A DNA stretch of 64,000 bases, taken from the NCBI GenBank assembly GCA_027922465.2, contig BQMF02000299.1, positions 186,001 through 250,000 of the forward strand. The letters are read 5' to 3'. The notes under the pieces are model-generated. The model was given only the letters and a program-made list of their open reading frames with translations. It was not told the origin of the DNA and ran no database searches. Source of the DNA: Turritopsis dohrnii (lineage: Eukaryota > Cnidaria > Hydrozoa > Anthoathecata > Oceaniidae). This document shows positions 1 through 12,870 of the stretch, piece after piece (the stretch's first letter is position 1; each line of letters opens with the position of its first letter). Position numbers and translations under genes: made by a program.

Positions 1-1868
1 ATATTGCGAAATTTAGGTCAGGAATTTTGTATTTAACTATAGTAGTTTTTTCATCATTTTGCATCAGGTTTCATCAGCGCATTTTGTATAAATTCTTTGA
101 AATGTTTTAGGCCATACTTAAAAAATGTTTGTTGAATCAGAAAGGTTGTGAAATCACAAGAATTAATCCAGTGAAATGTAGATTAATAAGTCAAAACAGA
201 TAGTTATTTCTATTTTACTTGTACCATGTGTTAGGAATTTCATCAACTATCATAAACATTGTGATTAAATAATTTTGATTATTATGCAGAATTTAACATT
301 TTGGCAACATTATCCTGCTTTATATACGAAGGTTTTTAACTAGTGATTCTATCATAACCATTAATATTTAAATTTCAGTTGCATAAGTCTCAAGCAATGG
401 GTATTATTCTAATTTATTCACTTTGTTCCTTTATTTATTCATTTTGCAGGTTTCTTTTAATGAAATCCCATTCAAGTTTACTCTAAATAAAAAATTATAA
501 TAAAAATTTATTTACATTGCAAAAACATACAGTGTATATACTTTTTAATGATTACAGTTATCAGTTCGCTTTCGTGTGTTTTTTGTAAATAGCACTGATG
601 GAAAGACTTCCGAAAAGCTTTTGCTATAATAATATTTTAAACTTTGTTGTTTTACCCTTTAAAGGGAAATTAAGCCTTCATTGAAAATTTTAAATTAGCT
701 GCAGAAAGGTCTTATTAATCTCATTAATCTTCTGTGACCATTAAAAAATAATAATTATATATACTCAATTTTTCTTTACTTAATATCTAACAGCAGATGT
801 CATTGGTGCTTACAAAAGAGCACTACGATGGAGATTGTATAAATTTTTGACGTCACAGAACAATTGATCTTTTTGTAGCGATTGCGTGAACGTGAAGATT
901 GTCCTTTTGTTGATGAAAGTTCTCCTGTTCTTTGTGATATTAAATGTTGTCTAGCTTCAGTACGAGTGTTATTCTTTTTTCTTGAATCATTATTGCTGCT
1001 TAATTTACATTCATAATATGAATTTTAATCTTATCAAATGTTAAGTCAACAAATTATTTTTCAATGGCCGGCTGGTTGTTTTAGTTATTATAGCTACTTT
1101 TACATCTTCTGCATTTTTTAAATTTGACATCTTCGAGGAGGGTATAAAGAATGACACATCATGGAAATTTAATCTTTCATTGCACAAAACTTTTTCTGTT
1201 TATCTGGTTCTGTTTATTCAGTTAAAGATAAAAAACACAATCCGTTATTGTTACTAAGTTACTAAGAATAGAAATCGTCCCCTTTAAGTTGTTCGACATG
1301 ATCCCTTGTGGAAAACAAGTATCTTTGTTTTCATAATAAAGATGTGTTTTCATGCTCAAAAATAGGGAAAGAATGGAAGGCTTTATTTCCCTAAATTTAC
1401 CATATTTCATATTTTCTTCTTTAAAAATAGATATCTGTTTGAAAATATTTTAAGACATTTAAGATAATAAGACGTGCAAGCTGATTAGTTGCATAGTTTT
1501 TGATTTTAAAAGGCTTGATTGCTTTTCCTTCAATACCTTTGAGAATGGAGTAACATCATTTACGATGAGTTTTTCAAAATGACTTTTGATATTTTATGAT
1601 ACGTTCAATAATGTTTATGCTTCATAGGTTTTTATTATCAGTGAAGAAAGTATTCTACATGATTATTATGATTATAACATAGAGTTCATCTAACAATTTG
1701 AAAGCATCAAAACTTATGGTGTAAACCTTGTAAAAGTTTGCTTGGGTGATTGAGTTTATAAACATCATTTGCTTGGTTCTTTCAAATATTACTATAAGAG
1801 TTTTCACCAAAAAGTTTGATGCTTACAAATAGTTAGATGAAGACATTCTAATTAGCTGATGTATATGT

Positions 1869-1935
<67 letters not shown>

Positions 1936-2440
1936 AAACCTTGTAGAAAATTTTGAAAATGAAATTTCCACCCACCTTCTATTTATAACTATGCTTTTTA
2001 ATACCAATAGCTACCAATAGAATTATGTGTAAAACAACTGTTAAAGCTGATTCCTTTTCAGTCAACCATTTTTTCTTACATCCTTGTGCTGCTGCTTTAG
2101 CTCTCTGAGCTGGGAAAACATCACTGTCGAAACATCAATAACTACTGATAAAGAAAACGAAAACATGGATACTCTTTCCTTTATTTTACTTTTTCTTGAT
2201 CTTCACAGGAATACTGAACAAATTTGCAATAACAAAATCAAATTACTCACATCTTCTGCTCTCTGCCGTTCTTTCCAAAAATTAATTTCACCGCCACGTG
2301 AGAAACAAGAAAAATAGTTTTACAGACCACAAAGCAGTGGTTGCACAGACCTCGCTGAATAGTTATATATATTCACGGAATGTCGAAAGACCACGGAAAG
2401 ATTACATCATCTAAAATCCTTGTCGAAAATTGAAGCCCGA
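1..2440. other. Non-coding AT-rich DNA
   Basis: No open frame here resembles a known protein, and the short ones lack codon structure or splice context. The stretch is AT-rich with many A and T runs and contains one long TA microsatellite near 1.9 kb. I see no RNA gene or transposon terminus. It lies upstream of a truncated LINE. Confidence 0.6.
1874..1933. repeat. (TA)n microsatellite
   Basis: About 30 uninterrupted TA units. The run is perfect, so it is probably polymorphic in length and prone to assembly error. Confidence 0.97.
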
Positions 2441-2478
2441 AATGTGCACCTTAACTCCGTCGAGTTTTCAAGAAGCAT

Positions 2479-4989
2479 ATGTCAGTAATTTTCAATCGAA
2501 CAGCAAAAGAAAGTAAAAAGATGTTTTTCTTGGGAGACTTTAATATCAATAGTCTTGACTACTCAACTAATAGAACTGTAAAAACGTTCATTGACTTCAT
2601 GTTAAGCAAGGGTGTGATGTCAATAGTTAACCGAGGAACGAGAATTGGTAAAAACAAAATATCATGTCTAGACCACATCTACATCAATTCGTTCATTTAT
2701 CAAAATACTCTTTCGGGAATAATCAAGACAGATCTTACCGATCATTTTCCTGTTTTCATTGTTGATCAAAACATAGACAACACAAATTACCCTGATAAAA
2801 TTGAAAAGTTTATTAGACCTTTTAATGCTAAGAACAATGCAGAATTCAAAAATGCGCTTAAGGAAAAGGATTGGACCATAGTAACAAGCACAAGGGACAC
2901 TAATCTTTCATACGATATTTTTCTAAAGCAATTTTCCGAAACTTACAATAAATACTTTCCTCTGACAAAAATAACTATAAAGTGAAAAAATTTACTTAGC
3001 CCATGGATTACGGCGGGGTTACTGAAGTTTTCTAAACAAAAACAAAAGTTGTATAGGAAGTTCTTAAAACGCAGAACATATGCCAATGAAAAAAAGTATA
3101 AAGAATATAAAAACGTTTTTGAAAAATTAAAGAACAAAGCAAAACAGAACTATTATTCATCGCAGTTCCAAGCTCATGCTTATAACTCCAAGAAAACCTG
3201 GAACCTTATGAAGGAAGTAACCGGAAAACTTAAAACAATAACTGAAAACTTTCCAGGAAAAATAATCATAAACAATCGGGAAATATTAGATCAAAAAGTA
3301 ATAGCAAATGAGTTCAATAATTACTATACTAATGTAGGAAGTAAATTAGCAGCTAAAATTCCACAAAGTGAGAAACATTTTACTGAATATCTGGATTGGT
3401 GCAATACTTCGATGTCATATAAAGAATTAACGTTTGATGAACTATGGGAGGCTTTCCAATCACTGAAAAAGAACAAAGCCTATGGTTTTGACGAGATTCA
3501 TGTAAACATAGTAAAATCAATATACGAAGAAATAAAAATGCCACTGTTTCACATTTTTAAAACTTCCATACAGCATGGGTGCTTTCCAAACCAACTTAAA
3601 ATTGCCAAAGTGAAACCATCATTTAAAACAGGAGCAAAAGAAGTACTAAGCAACTATCGGCCAATATCAATCTTACCAATCTTCTCAAAAATCTTAGAAC
3701 GGATCATGTATAACAGGGTATACACTCACATTACTGAAAACAATTTGTTATATAACAAACAGTTTGGGTTCCAAAAACATTGCTCCACAGAACATGCAAT
3801 CATGCAACTTACCAAAGAAATCTTACAATCTTTTGATGAAAGAAAATTTACACTTGGGGTTTTTATAGATCTTAAAAAAGCTTTTGATACCGTCAATCAT
3901 GACATCCTCCTCTCCAAATTGTCTTATTTTGGAATAAATGGAAACTATTTGAAATGGTTTAGAAGTTATCTATCAAACAGAAAACAATACATTTCCTATG
4001 GAGAAAACGCATTTTCGCACTTACTAAAGATTGATTGCGGAGTACCTCAGGGGTCAATACTAGGACCATTATTGTTTCTAATTTACATTAACGACTTACA
4101 TAAGGCATCGGCAAAAATTCAACCCATTATGTTTGCTGACGATACGAATTTGTTCTATTCTAATAAAGATATTAAAGAACTATTTAGAATCATGAGTAAC
4201 GAATTAAGAAGTATTGAACAATGGTTTAACTCCAATAGGTTATCTTTAAATGCTTCAAAAACAAAATATAGCTTCTTTCATCCATCAGCACGTCAAGACG
4301 ACATCCCCTTACAACTTCCACGGCTTACAATCGACGGCAATGTAATCAAAAGAGAAAATGTCATGCGTTTTTAAGCCGTTCTATTAGATGAACAATTGAC
4401 GTGGAATGATCACATAACTTGTATTGAAAGCAAAGTATCAAAAAACTTAGGATTATTATACAAAGTTAGAAGATTCGTAAATAATACATGCATGAAACAA
4501 TTATACTTTTCTTTTGTAAACTCCTACATTAATTATGCATGCATTGCTTGGGCTAGTACCAACAAGACCAAACTTAAGACTTTACATAGACGGCAAAAGC
4601 ATGGGGCCCGAATTATATGTTTTAAAGATAAGTATTATCCTTCCCAGCCGCTCATGAAAGAAATAAAATTATTAAATGTCTATCAATTGAATATTTATCA
4701 GACACTATTATTTATGCACAGAGTCAAACACTCAAATGTGCCAGAAATATTTAAAGATCGGTTTCGGTTAACTGCAAACAAATACAATACAAAGGCAGCA
4801 AAAAACACCTTTTATAAGCCAACAATATTTAAGAAAATGTGTCAGTACTCTATTAACTATCGAGGACCACTACTATGGAACTCATTGCTCAAGCGAAAAA
4901 TTGAACTGCAAAATATACCGTACAGTGCATTTAAAAAACAATGCAAAGAATTTTGTCTACAGCTACAAGAAAGTGAGGTCTTTTTTTAA
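2479..4989 (+). pseudogene. LINE ORF2: endonuclease C-terminus plus reverse transcriptase, with two in-frame stops
   Basis: One reading frame spans the region and is broken by TGA at 2983-2985 and TAA at 4372-4374, so this copy cannot make one protein. The first part (2479-2982) is the C-terminal half of an apurinic-type endonuclease: GDFN, then SCLDHIYIN and the terminal Asp-His of a TDHFPV motif. The second part has the RT signature in order: NYRPIS, GVFIDLKKAFD, GVPQGSILGP and FADD (the catalytic Asp pair, written F-A-D-D rather than Y-A-D-D). The third part (4396-4989) is the thumb and C-terminal region. The enzyme class nicks DNA and copies its own RNA at the nick. The N-terminal half of the endonuclease and ORF1 are absent. 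High confidence in the family, low in the exact start. Confidence 0.92.
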
Positions 4990-5351
4990 GTAAACTCTTT
5001 TCCGTTATATATCTATTTATATATCTGTATATATTTTTCCATATCTTGTATTACTCCTAACATTGGTAACTTTTATTAAACATTGTAAAGACTTTTGAAG
5101 ATACGTGATAAGACTTTTCTTTTCTGTAAATATTTCACTATTTTAACCAGATCTACGTATACCACATTGTAAAGGGTGCCCACGATAAAGCACAATGCTT
5201 TCTTGGGATCCCTGCCTAGTATTTTGTTTCCACTAGATGACTCTGAACTAGGATCGACTTTTATTAGTTATCTAACTTTTATCGTTTATGACGTTATCTT
5301 TTGATTTTATGGACTATGTTGTAAATAATTACTAAAGGCGAAATACATATA
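4990..5351 (+). other. LINE 3' untranslated region
   Basis: Non-coding sequence between the ORF2 stop and the CTA repeats. It contains a GC-richer block around 5170-5250 that differs from the AT-rich surroundings and may be the structured RNA end recognised by the reverse transcriptase; that role is inference from how such elements work. Confidence 0.55.
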
Positions 5352-5371
5352 CACTACTACTACTACACTAC
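5352..5371 (+). repeat. (CTA)n tail of the LINE
   Basis: Several CTA units at the 3' end of the LINE, immediately before repeat B begins. Microsatellite tails of this type mark the 3' ends of several LINE clades. Confidence 0.8.
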
Positions 5372-5373
5372 AT

Positions 5374-6512
5374 ATGTAGAGCCATTTTTATTTATCCACT
5401 AATACTAACTGTGTTTTAACTAAATAGATACTATTTTAACTTTACCTCTCAATACCAATTCACATCATCATATCATGTTAGTAAACAATATTGATCATGA
5501 TCTGTAGTAACCATTATCAATTTCTAAACTCTTTACTCTCTATATTTCATACCTGTAAATTAAAAACACTCGATTTACTTTCCAAGATACTTTCCTATTG
5601 TAAACATATACTTTCTCTTTGCTTTCTACTGCAATTCCACTACCATTTTTATACAGTGAAAGACATAAAATGCTTTCTTCATAACTTCATAACTGTGGAG
5701 TCATTTTGAATTAAATAAAATAAGGAACAGCAATTTCGTTACCAAAACAAATCAGTAACTGCTCCTGGGACATGCATCTTTATGATTTGATCGTTTTAAC
5801 TCTGTTTTTACTCCCTTTTAACGCTGTATTTACTAAATCTGTTTGACTCATGTACTTACGTATATTACTTTATATCTTTTCCAAACAATTTCCCTCTGAA
5901 AAGAAGTAAAACCATTTTCTTCGCCAATGTAAATAAACAGCATCCTTTCTGCAGCCATTTTAAAATAACTTCAACTTCATCTACACTACTTTACTGCTGC
6001 ACTCCCATAACTATCTGATAACTATAAAAAGAAATTTCATCTCGTTCTTCGTTTCGTTTTCCTCTGAAAAAACCTATATATAAAAAAAACAACATCTGTT
6101 TAAAAACTCACCTAAGCATGTGGTTATACCTGTTCTTTTATTAATCTAAAATAAAATCTAAAATACAGTAACAATAAAAGTTTAATAATAAACAGTTTAA
6201 TAAACAGCACGTATACAAACCTGTATTTCTTCGTGAAAATAACTGCGATAATGAAAATCGATTAACGAACTAATTTGTTTGGAAATCGACAACCAATCAA
6301 ATTGGCGAAAAAAGAACTTCTTGCGTTTTGATTGGTTTAAAAAATTTAATCGTCACACTTAGATTACGTAACATTAAAAAAAGTGTCCGTCGCCTCTACG
6401 TGGTTTTACGACGAAAAGGGAAAAAATAAGGATTTGACCGCGAAAATAAAAAGAAATATGTCACTCTCTAAAATAAAAGTGGGATGCACAATCGCGGATT
6501 ATTATAATAAGA
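5374..6512 (+). repeat. Dispersed repeat B, copy 1
   Basis: A non-coding repeat whose second copy, in the same orientation, lies at 42211-43789. The copies share long near-identical blocks, for example from CACTAATACTAACTGTG at 5397 onwards, and both end in GCGGATTATTATAATAAGATAA. Copy 1 is shorter, lacking blocks present in copy 2. No long open frame. Its last 100 bp resemble a segment of repeat X, so B and X may be members of one non-autonomous family. Type unknown. Confidence 0.85.
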
Positions 6513-8675
6513 TAAACCACAAGTCGAGGAACGCGGAAGTTTATACTCATTATTTTCGATGATAATTTCAATTGTCTTTGGTAGACCAGACAATGGAATT
6601 CTGTCAACAGCAGTGACAAACTTCAGAAATAGACTTAAATCAACACCATTTGCTATTCTGCTCAAGAATAGTTCAAACTCTGGTGTCTTGAGCTTATATT
6701 TCTTCGTTACTCCCAGGTAGCATGTCATCTGTGTCATCTGTCATCTATGCGAAATTCTATCCACTTTCTTACGTCCACTAGTGTAACATGTACTTTGTCT
6801 TCATACAGCATTTTAATTTAAGCATATCTTCCGTAATTGAATTGATGCCTAGTTTGTATTGTTCAATGGCAGCACTTCGTGATAAAAGACAAACGTTTTG
6901 CTTAAACAATATTATGTTTCCGTAAATATATGATTTCAGCATGATATTTGCATCAACTAATGTTAAATCCTGGCGATATGTTCGTTCATTTCACCATTAC
7001 AGACGTTTCCTATGTTTAAGTGGGCGCTGCCTGTAAACATAAAGTCAACAAGCGCTAGGTGCAAGCACTGTGGACCTCTTGATAAATGAATGATTGATAA
7101 TGCTGGTAATTACCCATCATGAAGTATTGATGATTTGAAACTGATTGGGGACTTGAAGTGAAAAATACACTTTCTGAACCTCCAAATACATTTGATGACG
7201 AAGTAAATTTCTCCTTTGACATCAACAACAATTCCCTGTAGGGTCCCCCATCATCAGCACATGGTTCCCCTGCCCAAATGACTTAAGTAATAGGAATTGC
7301 AACAGCATTCTGTCTGAAAATGGTAGGCCAAAATGATCCAGGTCTGCGATGAGAGTAACCTTCCTTTACCAATCAGATTGGCCTCTTTTAGCAGTGTCTC
7401 AACACTGAAGTGATCACAAAAAAGTTTAGCCTTGCATTGCTTTGCACAGTACCCAAGACATAGTGCCTCACACTGATGACTACTTGAGGCACGCCAAGGT
7501 TAGGTTGTGGGGAAACTCTTTGCTTTCTTGCATCTTGTAATTCTCTTGCTATTTGTTCATGCTTAAGCTGGTCAATTCCTTGATGCAGTTCAGCAGGTTC
7601 AATGAGACATTTTTTGATAGCTTCTTTCTCTTTGTCTTTTTGTAGAGATAATTCATAAGCAGCACTTATTTCATCACGTAAATGTTTTCTTTCATTCGTT
7701 GTTCCTATTAACGAGGTTGCTGGTGCCAGTAATGGTTTTTATAAAAAATCAAGATTTCTAAGCAACATAACTATAATTGAGAATTCTCTAATCAAATAAA
7801 ATCTACATACTGTAACTGTAGAAGATGTAGCACAATCATTCAATAAAACATCATTGGGTTGTATCTAAAAAGATTGATGACTAGTTGGAGTTAAGTGATT
7901 ATGATAACATAGACTTTGTTCAAATCACATTAAGAGGGTATACAATATTTATAGGGGAAGGTGGAGAGAATTAGAAGGAGAAGAAAAAAATACACATGAC
8001 CTGATGACTATCTAGGTAAATAAGGAAATGACACTATACTGCCTTTTTTCCTCATCCTGACATTCTGAAGGAAATGGTTTTGCAAAATAGTTCTGACATA
8101 TATATCAAAAATTTTCCCCAACAAGGACAGTAAGGATATTTAAGATCATAAAACCATACTTCTCTATTTAACCTCTTTGGTAGATATAAGAAGTCATCAT
8201 CAGAGTCACTCTCATTCAGGATGTTAATGATTGACTTTGATTGTGTTATTAATACAAATTTAGGCACCTTTAATCCATACACGGTTATATATTTGTCAAT
8301 ATCGGTTATATTGTTGCCCATTTTAGTTGACAAAAGATCAGTTTTTCCACCAAACGCTATCAATTGACATGCAAAATTGCTTAATTTTCCTTTCATGTTC
8401 TTTCCAGAAGGGAAAAACATTGATTTAGCTTCTGTGAGACATTCAGCAATGGAACTGCTACGATTTAGTCTTTTTTGTCTTAAACCGCCACCATTTGATG
8501 CTCTAACCTGCTTGGTGGTTCCTTTTTCAACATGATACCAATTAAAATGCACATTTATGGTGTCAGGTTTCTTTCTTGCAAAATATTTTGTGGCGTATCC
8601 ACTTCTAACATTAGCTACCAACTCTTTCAGGTTCAGTTTTCTTCTTTTCCTATCAAAAATCCCTTTCCCTCAGAT
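6513..8675 (-). pseudogene. HECT/G2E3-like ubiquitin-ligase gene remnant, three coding blocks
   Basis: Three separated minus-strand blocks look like parts of one gene. Block 1 (about 8675-8179) has the pattern HFNWYHVEKG, then QVRASNGGGLRQ and SMFFPSGKNMKG, as in the N-terminal region of G2E3-like HECT proteins expanded in fish and invertebrates, and ends in an acidic stretch beside a plausible GT donor. Block 2 (about 7735-7430) has a UIM-like DEISAAYELSLQ helix and VRHYVLGT. Block 3 (about 6737-6535) ends FLKFVTAVDRIPLSGL and LPRSSTCGL, matching the HECT C-lobe, where the catalytic Cys follows ST. Sequence between blocks 2 and 3 that should hold the rest of the HECT domain is not readable as open frame, and block 3 runs straight into repeat B, so the gene looks broken. 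Family assignment is from motif memory only. Confidence 0.5.
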
Positions 8676-8839
8676 ACTGTATAATCCACAAAAACAAGGG
8701 AAGAAGAGGCATACTTCGCAATTTCCATTTTGCATACAACCCCCTCCAACTATATGTGCTAGCAACTTTACATACTATTATGCAATACTACATACAGTTT
8801 CCAAAATTTAAGTGGCAATGGGAATAAAATTTATTTTAA

Positions 8840-8889
8840 ACACACACACACACCATCCTCTCTTGTTGTGGAATGTTAAAGAGATTATA

Positions 8890-8924
<35 letters not shown>

Positions 8925-8930
8925 CTATAT
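8840..8930. repeat. Simple repeats: (CA)n, then (TC)n-(TA)n
   Basis: A short CA run at 8840-8853 and, 37 bp later, about 10 TC units passing directly into about 7 TA units at 8890-8930. Confidence 0.9.
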
Positions 8931-9321
8931 GAACAGTTAAAAACATGTCTTCACGAATTTTCGATATCTTACATATCTTTATCAAGTTAAAAATGATACA
9001 ACTGTTGAACGTTTATATAGAGAAAAAAATTAAAAATTAAAATTAACAAGAGGTTAGGTTTGAATAAAGATCGTGATCAATCAAGTTAAGAATGTGCGTG
9101 CAGTTAAAATGATATCAAAGACTCAAGAGTGTGACGGCGCAAAGGATTGTGTAAGACAATGGTACTAAAGAACGAATTGCACGTATTTTCTAAAAAAGAC
9201 TTGAAAACACAGAACGAGAAAGTCACAGAACGAAAAAAAGTTTAAACAACCGAACGATGTAATACAGAATGGTTACTCCGACCTACCCCGATTCTTCGTA
9301 AGAGGAGAGAGGGAATGAACC

Positions 9322-9324
9322 TTA
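9322..9324 (+). repeat. Target-site duplication TTA, left of A3
   Basis: TTA lies immediately outside the 5'-TAGTGAGGT end of A3 and recurs immediately outside the other end at 12671-12673. Three bases alone could match by chance; weight comes from the same rule holding for A1 and A2. Confidence 0.75.
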
Positions 9325-10405
9325 TAGTGAGGTCAATAATGCTAAAATAACACCATGATACTTCAAAAGGTGATTAAAGCATAAAAATTGGCACAAATGT
9401 AGATAATCAAATTCCAGTTCAAAAAATTGACAGATCCACCTGAAAAAAGTCACGTGACTGCTGACTTCAGCACTTTTTCTGCTGAAATATTTTGTTTCGA
9501 AAATGGCAATGTTTTAGATATCGTTGGAAAGGAAATTTAATTCTGAGCAAAAGTCTCAATGCAAACACGGTCTGAAAATGACGTCATCAAAAGTTATTGA
9601 CGTTCGAAACGCCAAGGATGACGTCATCAATTTTTGGTGAAAAATGGATTTTTCAAAATACATAAACCTATACATCGTTGGAAAGGAAATTTAATTCTGA
9701 GCAAATGTCTCAATGCAATTACGGTCTGAAAATGACGTCATCAAAAGTTATTGACGTTCGAAACGCCAAGGATGACGTCATCAATTTTTGGTGAAAAATG
9801 AGTTTTTCAAAATACCTTAACCTATACATCGTAAAGGAAATTCAATGGCGAGAAAATTTCTTGCTATCATGGATGTCTGAAAATTCATTGCAAAAGAGTT
9901 ACAGGAAGCTGAGTTGGGTTAATCAATATTGCAAATTGAGGTAAGGTACATCATATAATAATTTTTTTTCGTAGTAAAGCAACAATAATATACCATTAAA
10001 CTTGTAGAGATTGAATCAGTTATTTACGGAAACAAAAAACGATCTGATTGACTATTTTGTCTCATAGTGGTAGCAAGTTTGTACGTGACGCACTGAGGTA
10101 CCCAAGGGACCAAAAAAACGTTTGATTTACGGAAAGTTTGAATTACAGAGGTTCGAATTATAGAAATTCGACCGTATAAACTTTTTTTTATCTTTAGATG
10201 AAGAAAATATAGTAAGAATGTCAACCATAAGCTCGAATGTTAATGTAGTTACAATTGAGAAACTTAATGAAGCTTTAGAAACTATCGATTGGAACCTGTG
10301 TTTTATTTGCCAAACTCATCAAGCACATAAATTAATAAATCCTTCATCAAAGAAAGGTATGATTTGTAGCTAGAACTGAATCTATATCGTAAAAGTGTTT
10401 TCTTT
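9325..10405 (+). repeat. Left inverted repeat of A3
   Basis: Pairs with 11597-12670 over about 1.08 kb with scattered mismatches and small indels. Inside is a tandem duplication of about 165 bp (roughly 9500-9840), each unit containing the palindrome TGACGTCA twice (9579, 9619, 9733, 9773). The inner part holds exon 1 of the A3 gene in plus orientation. Confidence 0.92.
10218..10356 (+). pseudogene. Inverted duplicate of A3 gene exon 1
   Basis: Starts at ATG 10218 and is open to a GT donor after 10356. It encodes about 46 residues ending in a Cys-x2-Cys ... His module (LCFICQTHQAHK). The same exon lies in the right arm on the minus strand (11787-11648), where one extra base shifts the frame. 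This left copy has no downstream exon in its own orientation, so it is a by-product of the inverted duplication, although its promoter may still fire. Confidence 0.7.
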
Positions 10406-11787
10406 TGACGCTCTTCTGTGAGGTCACCATCAAACGTTCTTCATTTGCAAAAAGATACTTTCGAACTATCCTAGCTGCTTTTGAAATAACCATCCCATCA
10501 TCATTATTTGAATTTTGCAAAAGTTCAATCAATGCCTTCCCGATACCTTCTTCCATTGTCAGCACCACATATTTTCCGTCTTTCTTCTCCAATAGTCCTG
10601 GAACTTGACGAAGAATATCCTCTTTGAGTCTCGTGACATTTACATTCTTAATTTTGTGTTCTGATGCCCCAAAGGCTCTTAACCTTTCCTGGTACATGCA
10701 GCGTATATCTTTTAGCATGAACAGAGGAGTATACGATTCATCTAATGTTTTTTCTTCAATGATGCCAATAAATCTAACACAAATACAAATACTAATTCTA
10801 CCACTAAAACTAATAATGTTAAAAGTTTATTTTGTGCTTTGGTTACTTGTTTTGATAAAAACCTACCTGCAACAATCACATAAATTCTCTAAAACACCTA
10901 GCTACTTGATCAAATTTGACAAACTAAGAAATTTTAATAAGTTTGAAATAACCTCTAACCTGACACTATATCGTCATTGTCGTCTAACTCCTTTTTCTGT
11001 GTTGCTCTATATCTGTTACTATAAGCACACAAACATTTATTGTGATACTTAGCCTCTGTCGCTACCATATCTCCTTCGACTAGTTTAGCCAAAATTTGGG
11101 AATCACCTAATACTTCTGCAATACTTTTTATCTTATTGCTTAGTTTGATTGACATACATATGAATGGAGAGTGGTAATGCCATAATGACAGTCACAAAAG
11201 AAACATTTATTTGAAAATGTTTTTATATCAAGACTTCTTCGTGTTTTACGAGAACTCTCCTGATCTTCGCTGATATCATTTCCACAACCATTATCTTCTT
11301 GTTCTCGTGCAAACTTTATCCTTTCATGTAATTTTCTCTTTCGGGAAATCTTTCCTTTGTTGTAATTTGTTATACAATGTTTATGAAAAACAGCCTCATT
11401 TGAAATAAAGGAACTCAACAACTCATCATGGGTTTTAAACCTTGAACATCTTCGCTGCGGAGTTTGAGGCAGCTCACAAATCAATTCAAACTGCTTGAGA
11501 TTTTCGGCAACAGTGTGGTACGAATTTTTCTCAGGGTCAAAACCTAAATATATCAAATACATAACTGGGTAGATGAATTGTTTACAAAAATTTAACAAAA
11601 ACACTTTTAAGATATAGATTCAGTTTTAGGCAAGTAGCAAATCATACCTTTCTTTGATGAAGGATTTATTAATTTATGTGCTTGATGAGTTTGGCAAATA
11701 AAACACAGGTTCCAATCGATAGTTTCTTAAGGCTTCATTAAGTTTCTCAATTGTAACTACATTAACATTCGAGCTTATGGTTGACAT
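10360..11787 (-). pseudogene. Truncated Academ-like gene of A3 (N-terminal zinc modules only)
   Basis: Minus-strand gene in at least three exons: 11787-11648, 11543-10960 and about 10772 into the left arm. Junctions have GT donors (GTATGA, GTTAGA) and AG acceptors. The protein would start with CFIC, continue through FHKHCITNYNKG and CFFCDCH, and then KYHNKCLCAYSNR, i.e. two Cys2-His-Cys-like modules as at the N-termini of the A1 and A2 genes. Exon 3 (RLKEDILRQVPGLLEKKDGK) aligns by eye with the region after the zinc module in A2. An extra base in exon 1 and a frameshift near 11150 break it, and the catalytic middle and nuclease are missing. Cannot encode a working transposase. Confidence 0.7.
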
Positions 11788-12670
11788 TCTTACTATATTT
11801 TCTTCATCTAAAGATAAAAAAAAGTTTATACGGTTGAATTTCTATAATTCGAACCTCTGTAATTCGAACTTTCCGTAAATTAAACGTTTTTTTGGTCCCT
11901 TGGGTACCTCAGTGTGTCACGTACAAACTTGCTACCACTATGAGACAAAATAGTCAATCAGATCGTTTTTTGTTTCCGTAAATAACTGATTCAATCTCTA
12001 CAAGTTTAATGGTATATTATTGTTGCTTTACTACGAAAAAAAATTATTATATGATGTACCTTACCTCAATTTGCAATATTGATTAACCCAACTCAGCTTC
12101 CTGTAACTCTTTTGCAATGAATTTTCAGACATCCATGATAGCAAGAAATTTTCTCGCCATTGAATTTCCTTTACGATGTATAGGTTAAGATATTTTGAAA
12201 AACTCATTTTTCACCAAAAATTGATGACGTCATCCTTGGCGTTTCGAACGTCAATAACTTTTGATGACAACATTTTCAGACTGTAATTGCATTGAGACAT
12301 TTGCTCAGAATTAAATTTCCTTTCCAACGATGTATAGGTTAATGTATTTTGAAAAATTCATTTTTCACCAAAAATTGATGACGTCATCATTGATTTTTAG
12401 AACGTCAATAACTTTTGATGACGTCATTTTCAGACCGTGTTTGCATTGAGACTTTTGCTCAGAATTAAATTTCCTTTCCAACGATATCTAAAACATTGCC
12501 ATTTTCGAAACAAAATATTTCAGCAAAAAAAGTGCTGAAGTCAGCAGTCACGTGACTTTTTTCAGGTGGATCTGTCAAATTTTTAAAGTAGAATTTGATT
12601 ATCTACATTTGTGCCAATTTTTATGCTTTAATCACCATTTGAAGTATCGTTGTGCTTATTTACCTGACTA
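11597..12670 (-). repeat. Right inverted repeat of A3
   Basis: Inverted partner of 9325-10405. It keeps three TGACGTCA sites (12225, 12379, 12419); a fourth is mutated near 12265. It includes the promoter side and exon 1 of the A3 gene. Confidence 0.92.
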
Positions 12671-12673
12671 TTA
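12671..12673 (+). repeat. Target-site duplication TTA, right of A3
   Basis: Matches TTA at 9322-9324 directly outside the opposite terminus. Confidence 0.75.
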
Positions 12674-12870
12674 CACAAGCACACTCTGGAAAACAAATAA
12701 ATACACATAGAGGTACTAAATATAACAACTATAAATCTTGGAAGCGTTTTATTCCAGATTTAGTTTTCACTTTCAATGCTGCTTCCCTGCATAAAGCTAC
12801 ACACCGTTTAAATTTTTGCCTGGTCTGTTTCACATCGAAAGGATAAGTTTCACCTCTTTCTTGGCACCTA

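Larger units (their letters stand above)
2450..5371 (+). mobile_element. 5'-truncated APE-type LINE
   Basis: A non-LTR retrotransposon copy on the plus strand. It starts inside the endonuclease domain, runs through reverse transcriptase and ends after about 380 bp of 3' UTR in a short CTA microsatellite. Loss of the 5' end is the usual result of incomplete target-primed reverse transcription. A microsatellite tail instead of poly(A) fits the CR1/L2/Jockey side of the LINE tree. I cannot place it in a clade without alignment. The 5' boundary is approximate; no target duplication was identified. Confidence 0.85.
8676..9324. other. Non-coding DNA with simple repeats
   Basis: No coding signal. 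Holds a CA run (8840-8853) and a mixed TC/TA run (8890-8930), then unrecognised sequence up to the left end of element A3. Confidence 0.55.
9325..12670. mobile_element. Element A3: Academ-like foldback transposon, internally rearranged
   Basis: A 3.35 kb unit bounded by about 1.08 kb inverted repeats. The left end reads TAGTGAGGTCAATAA and the right end, on the minus strand, TAGTCAGGTAAATAA. A TTA duplication flanks it. The unique centre (about 10406-11596) carries only the N-terminal third of a gene related to those in A1 and A2, so this copy is non-autonomous. Each arm contains the promoter side and exon 1 of that gene. This is what results if the 3' two-thirds of an element and its far terminus are replaced by an inverted copy of the 5' end. 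Academ assignment is inference from A1/A2. Confidence 0.85.

Noticed and set aside
2084..2317. 77-codon open frame upstream of the LINE
   Set aside because: No motif, homology or frame link to the LINE coding sequence.
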